From an uncultured Pelagibacteraceae bacterium (GTDB lineage: Bacteria > Pseudomonadota > Alphaproteobacteria > Pelagibacterales > Pelagibacteraceae), in contig CACGZX010000002.1 in assembly GCA_902577625.1 (NCBI GenBank), forward strand, positions 1-58,841: a DNA stretch of 58,841 nucleotides, in the 5' to 3' direction. The notes below the pieces were generated by a model that saw only the letters and a list, made by a program, of their open reading frames with translations, was not told the DNA's origin and ran no database searches. A program made the position numbers and the translations under genes. Shown piece after piece: positions 9,627 through 19,880 of the stretch. Each line of letters begins with the position of its first letter. The first letter of the stretch is position 1.

Positions 9627-9692
9627 ATGAACAAATTATATAGATTTTATTTTATCTTAATTTCGTATAACTTTATTAAAATTTATGTCTGA
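9627..9692 (+). CDS. Possible 21-aa leader peptide overlapping the tmoV start
   Basis: ATG after AAGGAGGAA; MNKLYRFYFILISYNFIKIYV*; stop lies inside the tmoV start region (ATG at 9685). Not in the ORF track. Confidence 0.3.
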   Translation: MNKLYRFYFILISYNFIKIYV

Positions 9693-10716
9693 ACCAGTAA
9701 TTAAATGTGAAGCTGTTTATAAAATTTTTGGAGAAAATGCCAAAAAAATGCTTAAAGATTCAAATGGCAATGTAGACGCAAAAACTTTTCAAGAAAATGG
9801 ATGCATAGTAGGTGTTAACAATGCTTCATTTGAAGTTTCAAAGGGAGAAATGTTAGTTGTAATGGGTTTATCTGGATCAGGTAAATCAACTTTGCTAAGA
9901 TGTATTTCTAGATTAACTGATGCAACAGGTGGAAAAATTTTTATAGAAGGTCAAGATTTACTTCAATTAAATAATAAAGAACTAATAGAGCTTAGAAGAA
10001 ATAAAATGGGAATGGTTTTTCAGAGTTTTGCTCTACTTCCTCATAAAACAGTTGTAGAAAATATTGCTTTCCCACTCCAAATTAAGGGAATTAAAACTGA
10101 AGATAGTATTAGTAAAGCAATGGATATGGTTAAACTTGTTGGTCTTGATGGAAGAGAAAACTATTTTCCAAGAGAACTTTCTGGAGGTCAACAACAACGA
10201 GTAGGTATTGCGAGATCATTGGCTGTAGAGCCAGATATTTGGTTTTTGGATGAACCTTTTTCTGCATTAGATCCATTAATTAGAAAAGAAATGCAGGATG
10301 AATTTTTAAGACTTCAAGATAAATTACAAAAAACAATTATGTTTATTACACATGATTTTGACGAGGCTCTAAAACTTGCTGATCGTATTGCCATTATGAA
10401 AGATGGAATAATTGAACAGCTAGACACACCTGCAAATATTGTTCTAAATCCAGCAACTGAATATGTAAGGAAATTTACAGAAGAAGTACCTAGAGAAAAA
10501 GTTCTATTAATTAAAGATGTAATGGACCCATCTACCACTGATAATTTGGGTGATTTGAAGGTTTTAAAAGATGAAATTATTGAAAATGTTGCTGAAAAAA
10601 TTTTAACACAAGAAAAATCAGTAGCAGTTATAGATAATAACAACAAAATTGTAGGCTCTATTAATCCAACAAAAATAATTAATACAGTTTTTGGAGGAAG
10701 AAAAAATAATAATTAA
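9685..10716 (+). CDS. tmoV: Betaine/TMAO ABC transporter ATPase (ProV/TmoV)
   Basis: Walker A GLSGSGKST, signature LSGGQQQRVGIARSLA, Walker B IWFLDEPFSALD, C-terminal CBS-like region. Confidence 0.8.
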   Translation: MSEPVIKCEAVYKIFGENAKKMLKDSNGNVDAKTFQENGCIVGVNNASFEVSKGEMLVVMGLSGSGKSTLLRCISRLTDATGGKIFIEGQDLLQLNNKELIELRRNKMGMVFQSFALLPHKTVVENIAFPLQIKGIKTEDSISKAMDMVKLVGLDGRENYFPRELSGGQQQRVGIARSLAVEPDIWFLDEPFSALDPLIRKEMQDEFLRLQDKLQKTIMFITHDFDEALKLADRIAIMKDGIIEQLDTPANIVLNPATEYVRKFTEEVPREKVLLIKDVMDPSTTDNLGDLKVLKDEIIENVAEKILTQEKSVAVIDNNNKIVGSINPTKIINTVFGGRKNNN

Positions 10717-10719
10717 ATC

Positions 10720-12873
10720 ATGGAATTAATAAAGAAATATCCAAAGTTATTTCAATGGTTATTTTTATTGATTGTATTTTTTGCTTTATGTTTTGCGATT
10801 GATGTTCCTGAAACATATAAATTTATACGAGGCCAAGCAGAATTTGTTAAAGATCCAAACCAAAGCTCCTTCGTTTTTCTCGGTAAAGAAGTAAGATATT
10901 ATGCTTTTGATGTCTTTTGGAGGTTACCTCCATTACTTGGATGGTTACCTATTTGGATAAATGATTCATTATTTTTTTTAATGAATGAATGGATGCCAAT
11001 TGAATTTTGGAATGAAGATACTCAAGAATTCAGAACTCGACCATTAGTTTTACAAATAAGTAGAAATTTAACTGCTTTTATGACGTTTTTAATAGAACTG
11101 ATTAGAGAGATTTTATTAGGTGGACTTGAAACTATTGTTGCATTTACTAGTTGGGATTGGATAGACAAAAACCCTTGGGCAGAGCTACCAGGTTTACCAT
11201 GGACTATTGTTGCTGCTGGTTCAGCAATACTTGCTTATAAACTAAGTGGTAAAGGTCTAGCTTTGTTTGCAGGTTTAGTTATGGTTTACATTTCTGTATT
11301 TGGTCAATGGAAACCATCGATGCAAACTCTTTCATTTATATTAGTTGCAGCACCATTATCATTTATTTTTGGCTTAGGCTTAGGTATAGCAGCATTTAAA
11401 AGTAAACGTGTTGAGAAAGCTTTATATCCAATACTTTTAGTTATGCAAACAATGCCACAATATGCGGTATTGGTTCCTGCGCTTGTTCTTTTTGGAGTTG
11501 GTGATCATGCTGCAGTAATTATAACTATGGTTGTTGCTGTTCCACCAATGATATTATTAACTATATTAGGTTTAAGAGCAATACCGCCAGAAGTTATTGA
11601 AGCAGGTAGGATGAGTGGATGTAATAATTGGCAACTGATGTTTAAAGTATTAATTCCAACTGCAAGAAGAGATATCTTAATTGGAGTAAACCAAGTCATA
11701 ATGGTTTGTTTTTCTATGGCTGTTATTTCTGCATTTATAGGAGCAAAAGGTTTGGGGTTTAATTTATTATTAGCCTTAAACCAACTCAATATTGGATTAG
11801 CTTTGGAAGCTGGATTATGTATTAGTTTAATTGCAATTCTTTTAGACAAAATGTCTTTGGCTTGGGCAAATAAACAAACAGATTATTTCGGCAATCTGAC
11901 ATTCTATCAAAGAAATAAAAATCTTTTATTTTTTGTTGCAACAGTAATTATAGGAATTGTACTTGCTTATGTTGGAACTTTTTTGTTCAAAGGTGGTTAC
12001 AACTACTTATTTGAAGTTCCACATAATAAAGGAATATCAACAGCAGATTTTTGGAATAAAGGTGTTGATTGGATTTTTGATACATTCTTTGTGTATATAA
12101 AAGCATTTAATACATGGTTGATTCAAGACGTGCTTCAGCCAATGAGAGCTTTATATTTAAGAATGCCTGCGGTTGCCACATTAGTTTTGGTGGTTGGAGC
12201 TGGATATTTAATTGGTGGGATTCGTTCAGCATTAGTTGTTTGCGGATTGACTTTATTTATAGCCTTAAGTCCATGGTGGGATAGAGCATTAGTGACAGCA
12301 TATATGGCAACTTTTGGAGTTATTGTATCTTGTTTAATTGGTTTTACAGTTGGAACTTTATGTTTTCAAAACAAACATTCCGCGAGTTTTATGCTGGGAG
12401 TTTGTGATATATTTCAAACTTTTCCTTCTTTTGTGTACTTAATTCCAGTGATGATGCTTTTTGGTATAACTGATACATCAGTTTTAATTGCAGTTATAGT
12501 TTATGCAACAATACCTGCAACACGTTATACAATTGAAGGTCTTAGAAGTGTTCCAGTTGGTTTGCATGATGCTGCAACAATGTCAGGTGTAAATAAATTC
12601 CAAAGATTGACTAAAATAGAATTTCCTTTAGCATTTCCTCACATGATGCTTGGCTTAAATCAAACAATTGTATTTGCATTGTTTATGGTGATCATTGGAG
12701 CATTTATTGGAACTGAAGATTTAGGACAATATATTCTAAAAGCATTATCAGATAAAAAAGGGGCAGGTATAGGATTTACACTTGGAATTTGCGTTGCTTT
12801 CATAGGTTTAATATTTGATAATTTAATTAGAACCTGGGTAGAGAAAAGAAAAAAACACCTTGGCATAAATTAA
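10720..12873 (+). CDS. tmoW: Betaine/TMAO ABC transporter permease with two fused permease domains (TmoW-like)
   Basis: 717 aa; two BPD-transporter modules (PPEVIEAGRMSGCNNWQLMFKVLIP and VPVGLHDAATMSGVNKFQRLTKIEFP). Confidence 0.8.
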   Translation: MELIKKYPKLFQWLFLLIVFFALCFAIDVPETYKFIRGQAEFVKDPNQSSFVFLGKEVRYYAFDVFWRLPPLLGWLPIWINDSLFFLMNEWMPIEFWNEDTQEFRTRPLVLQISRNLTAFMTFLIELIREILLGGLETIVAFTSWDWIDKNPWAELPGLPWTIVAAGSAILAYKLSGKGLALFAGLVMVYISVFGQWKPSMQTLSFILVAAPLSFIFGLGLGIAAFKSKRVEKALYPILLVMQTMPQYAVLVPALVLFGVGDHAAVIITMVVAVPPMILLTILGLRAIPPEVIEAGRMSGCNNWQLMFKVLIPTARRDILIGVNQVIMVCFSMAVISAFIGAKGLGFNLLLALNQLNIGLALEAGLCISLIAILLDKMSLAWANKQTDYFGNLTFYQRNKNLLFFVATVIIGIVLAYVGTFLFKGGYNYLFEVPHNKGISTADFWNKGVDWIFDTFFVYIKAFNTWLIQDVLQPMRALYLRMPAVATLVLVVGAGYLIGGIRSALVVCGLTLFIALSPWWDRALVTAYMATFGVIVSCLIGFTVGTLCFQNKHSASFMLGVCDIFQTFPSFVYLIPVMMLFGITDTSVLIAVIVYATIPATRYTIEGLRSVPVGLHDAATMSGVNKFQRLTKIEFPLAFPHMMLGLNQTIVFALFMVIIGAFIGTEDLGQYILKALSDKKGAGIGFTLGICVAFIGLIFDNLIRTWVEKRKKHLGIN

Positions 12874-12877
12874 AATT

Positions 12878-14356
12878 GTGAAAAAATTTCTTGTTGCTAT
12901 TGACCAAGGCACGACATCAACAAGAGTAATTTTATTTGATACAAAAGGTAACACAAAATTTGTATCACAGTTTGAATTTAAACAATATTTTCCAAAAAAT
13001 GGCTGGGTAGAACATAATCCAAATGAGATTTGGAAGACAACACTCAAATCATTAAAAAAAGTTACACAAAAAGCTAAGCAGTTAAAAGGAAAAATATTAA
13101 GTATTGGAATTACCAATCAGAGAGAAACAACTATCCTCTGGAATAAAAAAAATGGTAAACCAATTTACAATGCTATTGTTTGGCAGGATAGACGTACACA
13201 ACAATTTTGCCAAAATTTGAAAAAAAATAATTATGAAAATATTATTAGAAAAAAAACTGGCTTATTTATCGATCCATATTTTTCAGCAACGAAAATTAGA
13301 TGGATATTAGATCATGTAAAAGAATCAAAAAGATTATTAAAATTAAATAATTTACTATTTGGAACCATTGATACTTTTTTAATTTGGAAGCTCACTAAAG
13401 GAAAAAGACATTTAACTGAAGCAACTAATGCATCCAGAACAATGTTGTACAATATAAATACAAATCAATGGGATAAAAATATATTGAAAAAATTAAAGAT
13501 ATCACACAAAATTCTTCCAGAAGTAAAAAATTCAGCTGATAGTTTTGGAACTTTAGATAAAAAAATTATCGGAAAAGAAATCCCTATATCTGCTGTTTTA
13601 GGAGATCAGCAGGCAGCAGCAATTGGTCAATCTTGTTTTCAAAAAGGTTCAATCAAAAGTACTTATGGCACTGGTGCATTTGTAATAATGAATACCGGTT
13701 CAAAAAAAATTTTTTCAAAAAATAAATTATTGACCACAATTTGTTATCGAATAAATGGAAAAAATACTTATGCATTAGAAGGTTCAATTTTTATTGCTGG
13801 AGCAGGAATACAATGGCTTAGAGATAAAATAAAACTAATCAATAATGCTTATGAAACAGAAAATATTGCTAAATCAAAAAAAAATAATGAAGGTGTATAT
13901 GTAGTTCCAGCATTTAGTGGAATAGGTGCTCCCTATTGGAGACCAGATGCAAGAGGAGTCATTACCGGTTTAACAAGAAACAGTGATTGGAAAAGTTTAG
14001 TCAGAGCTGTTGTAGAATCTGTTGCTTATCAAAGTTATGATTTGTTTGATGCAATGAAAAAGGATGGACTTAAACCTAAATTGATTAAAGTTGATGGAGG
14101 AATGGTAGAGAACAATTGGTTTGCTCAATTTTTATCAGATATAATAAATTTAGATGTAATTAGACCAAAAACTCTAGAAACAACAGCGTTAGGGGCTGCA
14201 CTTTTAGCTGGATATCAGATTGGAGAATTTAAATCTTTGAATGAAATTCAAGTTAAGTGGAAAAAAGATAGAGTTTTTTCTCCAAAACTTAATAAATCAT
14301 TGAGAAATAATTTATTGCAAGGATGGAAACAAGCAATTAGAAAAACTTTAGCATAA
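12878..14356 (+). CDS. glpK: Glycerol kinase
   Basis: GTG start; AIDQGTTSTRVILFD, GITNQRETTILWN, STYGTGAFVIMNTG, VPAFSGIGAPYWRPDARG. Confidence 0.92.
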   Translation: MKKFLVAIDQGTTSTRVILFDTKGNTKFVSQFEFKQYFPKNGWVEHNPNEIWKTTLKSLKKVTQKAKQLKGKILSIGITNQRETTILWNKKNGKPIYNAIVWQDRRTQQFCQNLKKNNYENIIRKKTGLFIDPYFSATKIRWILDHVKESKRLLKLNNLLFGTIDTFLIWKLTKGKRHLTEATNASRTMLYNINTNQWDKNILKKLKISHKILPEVKNSADSFGTLDKKIIGKEIPISAVLGDQQAAAIGQSCFQKGSIKSTYGTGAFVIMNTGSKKIFSKNKLLTTICYRINGKNTYALEGSIFIAGAGIQWLRDKIKLINNAYETENIAKSKKNNEGVYVVPAFSGIGAPYWRPDARGVITGLTRNSDWKSLVRAVVESVAYQSYDLFDAMKKDGLKPKLIKVDGGMVENNWFAQFLSDIINLDVIRPKTLETTALGAALLAGYQIGEFKSLNEIQVKWKKDRVFSPKLNKSLRNNLLQGWKQAIRKTLA

Positions 14357-14364
14357 TTTAAGCT

Positions 14365-15384
14365 ATGAAAAAAATATTAATAATTGGAGCTGGAGCAATG
14401 GGATCTGCTTTTTCGATTCCGTGTGCAGAAAATAATAATGATGTCACTATAATGGGCTCGGTATTAGAAGATGATTTTATTTCTTTAATAAAATCCAATA
14501 AAAATTTGCACCCAAGTTTAAATGTAATTTTGCCAAAAAAAATTAAAATTGAAAAATTTAGTACAATTGCTGATACCGATTTAGATTTAATCGTAGTTGC
14601 TGTTAGCTCAGCTGGAATTGATTGGGCAGGTGATGAGATTTCAAAATTTTATAAATCTAACACACCTATAATTTTATTAACAAAGGGTCTTTCAATAATT
14701 GATGATCAACTAACAACTTTAACTGAAAAACTAGAAATGATTTTGAAAAAAAATGGTCATAAAAATGTTAATATTTCTTCAGTTAAAGGACCATGTTTGG
14801 CATCGGGCCTTGCAAATAAAATAAGAACAGGAACTATAATAGCAAATAAAAATATTAAGGAGGCTCAAAAAATTCAGAATTTTATTCAAACAGAATATTA
14901 TAAATGTGAAATATCAGATGATATAGAAGGTATAGAAATTTCTTCAGCGATAAAAAATCTTTATTCAATGTTAATTGGTGGTTCACAAGGCTTAAGTAAC
15001 CCAGCTGCTTCAAAAGAAATCCAAGAAAAATATTTTTTAAATACCGCTGCTAGTTTAATTCATAGATCAATTTCTGAAATGGTAGAAATTGTTAATAGTT
15101 ATTCAGGAAAAACAGAAACTGTTTATGGTTTAGCTGGTTTAGGAGATATATATGTAAGTGTGTCTGGTGGAAGAAATAGCCAAATGGGAAAATATTTAGG
15201 ACAAGGCTATTTATACAAAGAGGCAAAAGAAAAATTTATGAAAAATACAACAGTTGAAGGCGCCCAATTGGCTTTTGATATTGGGCCAAAACTTATGGCA
15301 AAATTTGATAAAAGTAAATTTCCACTTTTATTTAGCATTTTGGAATGTATTTGCGAAAACAAAAAATTACAGATCGAATGGTAA
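14365..15384 (+). CDS. gpsA: Glycerol-3-phosphate dehydrogenase [NAD(P)+]
   Basis: IIGAGAMGSAFSIPCAENNN; KGPCLASGLA; SSAIKNLYSMLIG; GLAGLGDIYVSVSGGRN. Confidence 0.85.
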   Translation: MKKILIIGAGAMGSAFSIPCAENNNDVTIMGSVLEDDFISLIKSNKNLHPSLNVILPKKIKIEKFSTIADTDLDLIVVAVSSAGIDWAGDEISKFYKSNTPIILLTKGLSIIDDQLTTLTEKLEMILKKNGHKNVNISSVKGPCLASGLANKIRTGTIIANKNIKEAQKIQNFIQTEYYKCEISDDIEGIEISSAIKNLYSMLIGGSQGLSNPAASKEIQEKYFLNTAASLIHRSISEMVEIVNSYSGKTETVYGLAGLGDIYVSVSGGRNSQMGKYLGQGYLYKEAKEKFMKNTTVEGAQLAFDIGPKLMAKFDKSKFPLLFSILECICENKKLQIEW

Positions 15385-15389
15385 TTATT

Positions 15390-16730
15390 CTATTTTTTTG
15401 GTTGATTTAAAAAAACTTTTGAAGAATCGTCCATTGCTGTCGCCCAAGGTGTATGATGTACTGGGGCAATAGATCCTGTAACAGGTGAAGAAAAAGATTT
15501 GTTTCTATATGTCATAATATCTTCTACTTTATGGTGTTCCCATTCTTTAAAATGTTTTCTAATTAATTCAAAATCAATTTTTGGATAATCAGATAGCCCG
15601 TGAAGTTCTTTAGTATATTCAGTTTGAAAGTCTATCATTTGATCTGGGTTTTCTAATTTTTCCTCTAGAGCAACCCATTTATTTATATCTTTTTCTATTT
15701 CTGAGCTATTTGGAATTTTACTTTTACCCATTATCACATCCCTTGCATACCACGCCTGACAATCAAACATATTAAAAGTATGAAATTGATCTTGCATACC
15801 TAAATAAAGTAATTTGTGATTATCTTGCCATACGACACCTTTATATAATTTTGGTGGATATAATCTATTTCTAGTTTTTAGCTTAAGGTCCTCAGTTAAA
15901 AATGGGAAATGATGAAGATAACCTGAACATAAAATTATTGCATCAGCCTCTTGTTCATGTCCATCTTTAAAGATTGCTTTATTTCCAACCAGTTTATCTA
16001 AATAATGCACTTCTTTTACTCCTTTAGGCCATTTAAAACCCATTGGGTTATTTCTGTAACCTATAGTTACACTTTTAGCTCCATACTTGTGGCATTGAAG
16101 AGCTACATCTTCTGCCGAATAACTGCTTCCTAAAACAATAACATTTTTTCCTCTAAATTCTTCGGCATCTCTAAAATCATGTGAATGCATTATTCTACCT
16201 GGAAAAGATTTCATTCCTGGATATTCTGGAATAAAGGGAACTGAAAAATGACCAGTTGATACAACTACATAATCAAAAGTATCTTTTGAAAATTTATCAT
16301 TTTTTTTATCATGGGAAGTAATTTCAAATTTATCTACATTGAAAATAACTTTAGAAACACTTGTACTAAATCTTACTTTATTTTTTAGATTACCTTTCTT
16401 TACTCTGCCGGTTATATAATCGTATAAAACTTCTCTAGGAGGAAATGATGGGATAGGTTTTCCAAAGTGTTCATCAAATGAATAGTCTGCAAATTCTAAA
16501 CATTCTTTTGGACCATTTGACCATAGATACCTGTACATACTGTTGGGAACAGGGTCACCGTATTGATCAGATCCAGTTCTCCAGCTATAGTTCCACAATC
16601 CACCCCAATCTTCTTGTTTTTCAAAACAAACTATTTCAGGTATTTTTTCACCATTTTTTTCAGCTTGTTCAAAAGATCTTAACATAGAAAGCCCACAAGG
16701 ACCTGTTCCTATAATAGCTACTTTTGTCAT
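15390..16730 (-). CDS. tmm: Flavin-containing monooxygenase, trimethylamine monooxygenase type
   Basis: GTGPCGLS, CFEKQEDWGGLWNYSWRTG, SMYRYLWSNGPKECLEFADYSFDEHFGKPIPSFPPREVL, FRGKNVIVLGSSYSAEDVALQ, MAP-like C-terminus SIAPVHHTPW. Confidence 0.85.
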   Translation of the reverse strand: MTKVAIIGTGPCGLSMLRSFEQAEKNGEKIPEIVCFEKQEDWGGLWNYSWRTGSDQYGDPVPNSMYRYLWSNGPKECLEFADYSFDEHFGKPIPSFPPREVLYDYITGRVKKGNLKNKVRFSTSVSKVIFNVDKFEITSHDKKNDKFSKDTFDYVVVSTGHFSVPFIPEYPGMKSFPGRIMHSHDFRDAEEFRGKNVIVLGSSYSAEDVALQCHKYGAKSVTIGYRNNPMGFKWPKGVKEVHYLDKLVGNKAIFKDGHEQEADAIILCSGYLHHFPFLTEDLKLKTRNRLYPPKLYKGVVWQDNHKLLYLGMQDQFHTFNMFDCQAWYARDVIMGKSKIPNSSEIEKDINKWVALEEKLENPDQMIDFQTEYTKELHGLSDYPKIDFELIRKHFKEWEHHKVEDIMTYRNKSFSSPVTGSIAPVHHTPWATAMDDSSKVFLNQPKK

Positions 16731-16848
16731 ATTATTTTTAAATCCCTCAAATAATTTATTAAATCTATCTTATCTAAATATTAATTCAATGATTTTAATT
16801 CTTGCAATAATTCTAATTTTAATTTTAATTGTCATAAAAAATAACTCT

Positions 16849-17358
16849 ATGCCAAAATTAATCTCTAGTTATGTAAAATTTATTGATTCAATTTGTATTA
16901 AAGTTGGGAGAATAGTTATGTATGGAGTTTTTTTTATGATGTTTGTGCTAATTCTTTCTTTTGTAACTAGAAATATAATTAATTATCCTTTGATGTGGAT
17001 AATTGAGATGGCTCAATTTACAATTACTGCATATTATTTATTGGGCGGTGGTTATTCCATGATTACTGATGATCACGTTAGAATGGATTTATTTTATGGA
17101 AGGCTTTCCGAAAGAGGAAAAGCAAAAATGGATGCTTTTACAAGTATGTTTTTAATTTTCTATTTAATAATTTTATTTTATGGATCTATAACAAGCTTAC
17201 AATACACCATTCAAACTAAACAAAAACTTTTTACAGCGTGGGCACCTTATGTTTGGCCAATAAAAAGTTTAATGTTAATTGGTATTTTATTAATGTTACT
17301 GCAAGCTTTTTCAATGCTTTTTAAAGATATAGCAAAAATAAAAGGTAAAAAAATATAA
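16849..17358 (+). CDS. dctQ: TRAP transporter small permease (DctQ)
   Basis: DctQ-like TM pattern; listed ORF 16789 carries a 20-aa N-terminal extension, Met at 16849 is the more plausible start. Confidence 0.75.
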   Translation: MPKLISSYVKFIDSICIKVGRIVMYGVFFMMFVLILSFVTRNIINYPLMWIIEMAQFTITAYYLLGGGYSMITDDHVRMDLFYGRLSERGKAKMDAFTSMFLIFYLIILFYGSITSLQYTIQTKQKLFTAWAPYVWPIKSLMLIGILLMLLQAFSMLFKDIAKIKGKKI

Positions 17359-17360
17359 TT

Positions 17361-18701
17361 ATGTTAGCACAATACTTAAGTTATGAATTCATTGCATTGT
17401 TTATGTTTATAACAATGTTAACTATGATGTTCACTGGTCAAAGAGTATTTGGTGCAATAGGTTTTGTTGCAGCTGCTTCAGCATTATTGATTTGGGGCGA
17501 AGGATCTATGGAGATGCCCTACACAGCTACTTGGAAATTATTTAAATGGTATCCAATGCTTACTCTTCCTCTTTTTATTTATATGGGGTTTATGATCTCT
17601 GAATCCGGAATAGCAAACGATTTATATAAAATGTTTCATGTATATTTTGGTGGACTAAAAGGTGGTCTTGCTATTGGAACTATGCTTATGATGGTAGCAA
17701 TTTCTGCAATGAATGGATTAAGTGTAGCGGGAATGGCTATAGGAGCAACAATTGCACTTCCAGAAATGTTAAAGAGAAATTATGATAAACGAATGATAAC
17801 CGGGGTAGTTCAAGCAGGCAGTTCTCTAGGTATACTTATACCCCCAAGTGTAGTTATGGTTTTATATGGCATGATTGCAAGACAACCTGTTAGTAAACTT
17901 TGGTTGGCTGGCCTTTTACCAGGAATATTAATGGCTTCTTTGTTTATTATTTATATTTATGTTAGATGCCGACTGCAACCAGAGCTAGGTCCAGCATTAG
18001 ATAAAAAAGAAAGAGACATTCCATTATCAGAAAAATTAAAATTATTAAAAGCCGGAATAATTCCCTTTGTAATTTTCTTCCTTATGACTGGTTTGTTTTT
18101 AATGGGAATAGCTAGTCTAGTTGAATGTTCTGCCGTTGGAGCACTACTTGCTACTATCGCTGCTATTTATAAAAAAAGATTTAACAAACAAGTTCTCGAA
18201 ACTACACTTAAAAAAACACTAGGTGTATCATGTATGTTTATGTGGATAATTTTAGCGGCATTATGTTTCGGGGCTGTCTTTGATGGTTTGGGAGCAGGAA
18301 AAGCAATAGAAAAATTATTTATTGAAAGATGGAATCTAACACCGTGGGGAGTTTTAATTATGATGCAACTTTCTTATATAATTATGGGAATGTTTTTAGA
18401 TGATACTGCAATGCTGGTAATTGTTGCACCACTTTATGTTCCACTAATTATATCTTTAGGATTTGACCCAATATGGTATGGAGTGCTTTATACAATTACT
18501 TGCCAAATAGCATACATGACTCCACCGTTTGGATATAATTTATTCTTAATGAGAGCTATGGCACCAAAAGAAATAACTTTATATGATATTTATAGATCAA
18601 TAATTCCGTTTGTTATAGTTATGGTTATTGGTCTAGCGATAGTTATGGCATTCCCTGAAATTGCTACATACTTGCCTGAAAAATATTTATCAAATAAATA
18701 A
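17361..18701 (+). CDS. dctM: TRAP transporter large permease (DctM)
   Basis: GSSLGILIPPSVVMVLYG, GMFLDDTAMLVIVAPLYVPLI, TPPFGYNLFLMRAMAP. Confidence 0.9.
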   Translation: MLAQYLSYEFIALFMFITMLTMMFTGQRVFGAIGFVAAASALLIWGEGSMEMPYTATWKLFKWYPMLTLPLFIYMGFMISESGIANDLYKMFHVYFGGLKGGLAIGTMLMMVAISAMNGLSVAGMAIGATIALPEMLKRNYDKRMITGVVQAGSSLGILIPPSVVMVLYGMIARQPVSKLWLAGLLPGILMASLFIIYIYVRCRLQPELGPALDKKERDIPLSEKLKLLKAGIIPFVIFFLMTGLFLMGIASLVECSAVGALLATIAAIYKKRFNKQVLETTLKKTLGVSCMFMWIILAALCFGAVFDGLGAGKAIEKLFIERWNLTPWGVLIMMQLSYIIMGMFLDDTAMLVIVAPLYVPLIISLGFDPIWYGVLYTITCQIAYMTPPFGYNLFLMRAMAPKEITLYDIYRSIIPFVIVMVIGLAIVMAFPEIATYLPEKYLSNK

Positions 18702-18795
18702 ATTCAACTTATAGTTTAAATTATTTTAAATAATTACTAGAATCATTCTAAAATTAATAATAACCTTTTGCGTATAAATTAAGTGAGAGGAAGAT

Positions 18796-19872
18796 ATGAA
18801 AAAAGAAAAAAAAATCATAACAAATAAAAGGCGTTCGTTTATTAAGAAAGCCGGTTTGTTAACTTTGGGTGCGGCCGGAGCTACTGTTGTAAAAGCTCCT
18901 TATGTTTATGCGGCGTCAAATCCAATAAAATGGAGACTGCAAACATATTCTGGAGCACCTTTAGGAGCTCATGTTATTAAGCCACAAATTGAAGCTTTTA
19001 ATAAAGCTGCGCACGGCGAAATGGAAATTGAGCTTTACTATGCAGACCAATTAGTGCCAACTGATGAATTGTTTAGAGCAATGCAGGCAGGTACAATTGA
19101 TGCTGTGCAAAGTGATGACGCAACTATGGGTTCACCAGTAGATATACAAGTGTTTGGTGGATATTTCCCATTTGCAACAAGATACAGCTTAGACGTTCCA
19201 TCATTATTTAAATATTATGGTTTAAATGAGATTTGGGATGAAGCTTATAAAGAAGTTAAGGGAGTGAAATGGTTAAGTACTAGTGCTTGGGACCCTTGTC
19301 ACTTATTTACCGTTAAGAAAAAAGTTACTTCATTAGCAGACATGAAAGGTTTAAGAGTTTTTGGCGTTCCTACTGCCGGGAAATTCTTGTCTAGATATGG
19401 TTTAATTCCGGTAATTGTACCATGGGATGATGTTGAAACTGCAATGCAAACAGGTGAACTTGATGGTGTCTGTTGGTGCGGATTTACAGAAGCTTACGAA
19501 GTAGGTTGGGCAGATATTTGTAAATATGCTTTAACAAACGCAGTAACAGGTGCATGGTTTGGTTCTTACTTTGCCAATTCAAAAAGTTGGGAAAAATTAA
19601 GTCCAAAACTTCAAGCTTTATACCGAATGTCTATTAATGATTCTCATTATTATAGACAAGTATGGTATTGGGGTGGAGAAGCAGACCTACGTGTTAATGG
19701 TAAAAAAATGGAACTTACAAGTCTTCCAGCAAATGAGTGGGGCAAAGTAGTAGAAGACTCTAAAGAGTTCTGGGATGATACATCTAAAATTAGCCCACGT
19801 GCTAAAAAAGTTGTTGATGCATTTAAATTATATGCTCAAACAATGGAAAAAGCTGGTTATCCTTATAGATAA
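18796..19872 (+). CDS. dctP: TRAP transporter solute-binding protein (DctP)
   Basis: Tat-like leader (KRRSFIKKAGLLTLGAAGATV), RLQTYSGAPLG, LFRAMQAGTIDAVQ, MKGLRVFGVPTAGKFLSRYG. Confidence 0.88.
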   Translation: MKKEKKIITNKRRSFIKKAGLLTLGAAGATVVKAPYVYAASNPIKWRLQTYSGAPLGAHVIKPQIEAFNKAAHGEMEIELYYADQLVPTDELFRAMQAGTIDAVQSDDATMGSPVDIQVFGGYFPFATRYSLDVPSLFKYYGLNEIWDEAYKEVKGVKWLSTSAWDPCHLFTVKKKVTSLADMKGLRVFGVPTAGKFLSRYGLIPVIVPWDDVETAMQTGELDGVCWCGFTEAYEVGWADICKYALTNAVTGAWFGSYFANSKSWEKLSPKLQALYRMSINDSHYYRQVWYWGGEADLRVNGKKMELTSLPANEWGKVVEDSKEFWDDTSKISPRAKKVVDAFKLYAQTMEKAGYPYR

Positions 19873-19880
19873 TAATATTT

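Noticed and set aside
15254-15472. 72-aa plus-strand ORF at the end of gpsA
   Set aside because: Overlaps gpsA in another frame and runs into convergent tmm; no family signal.
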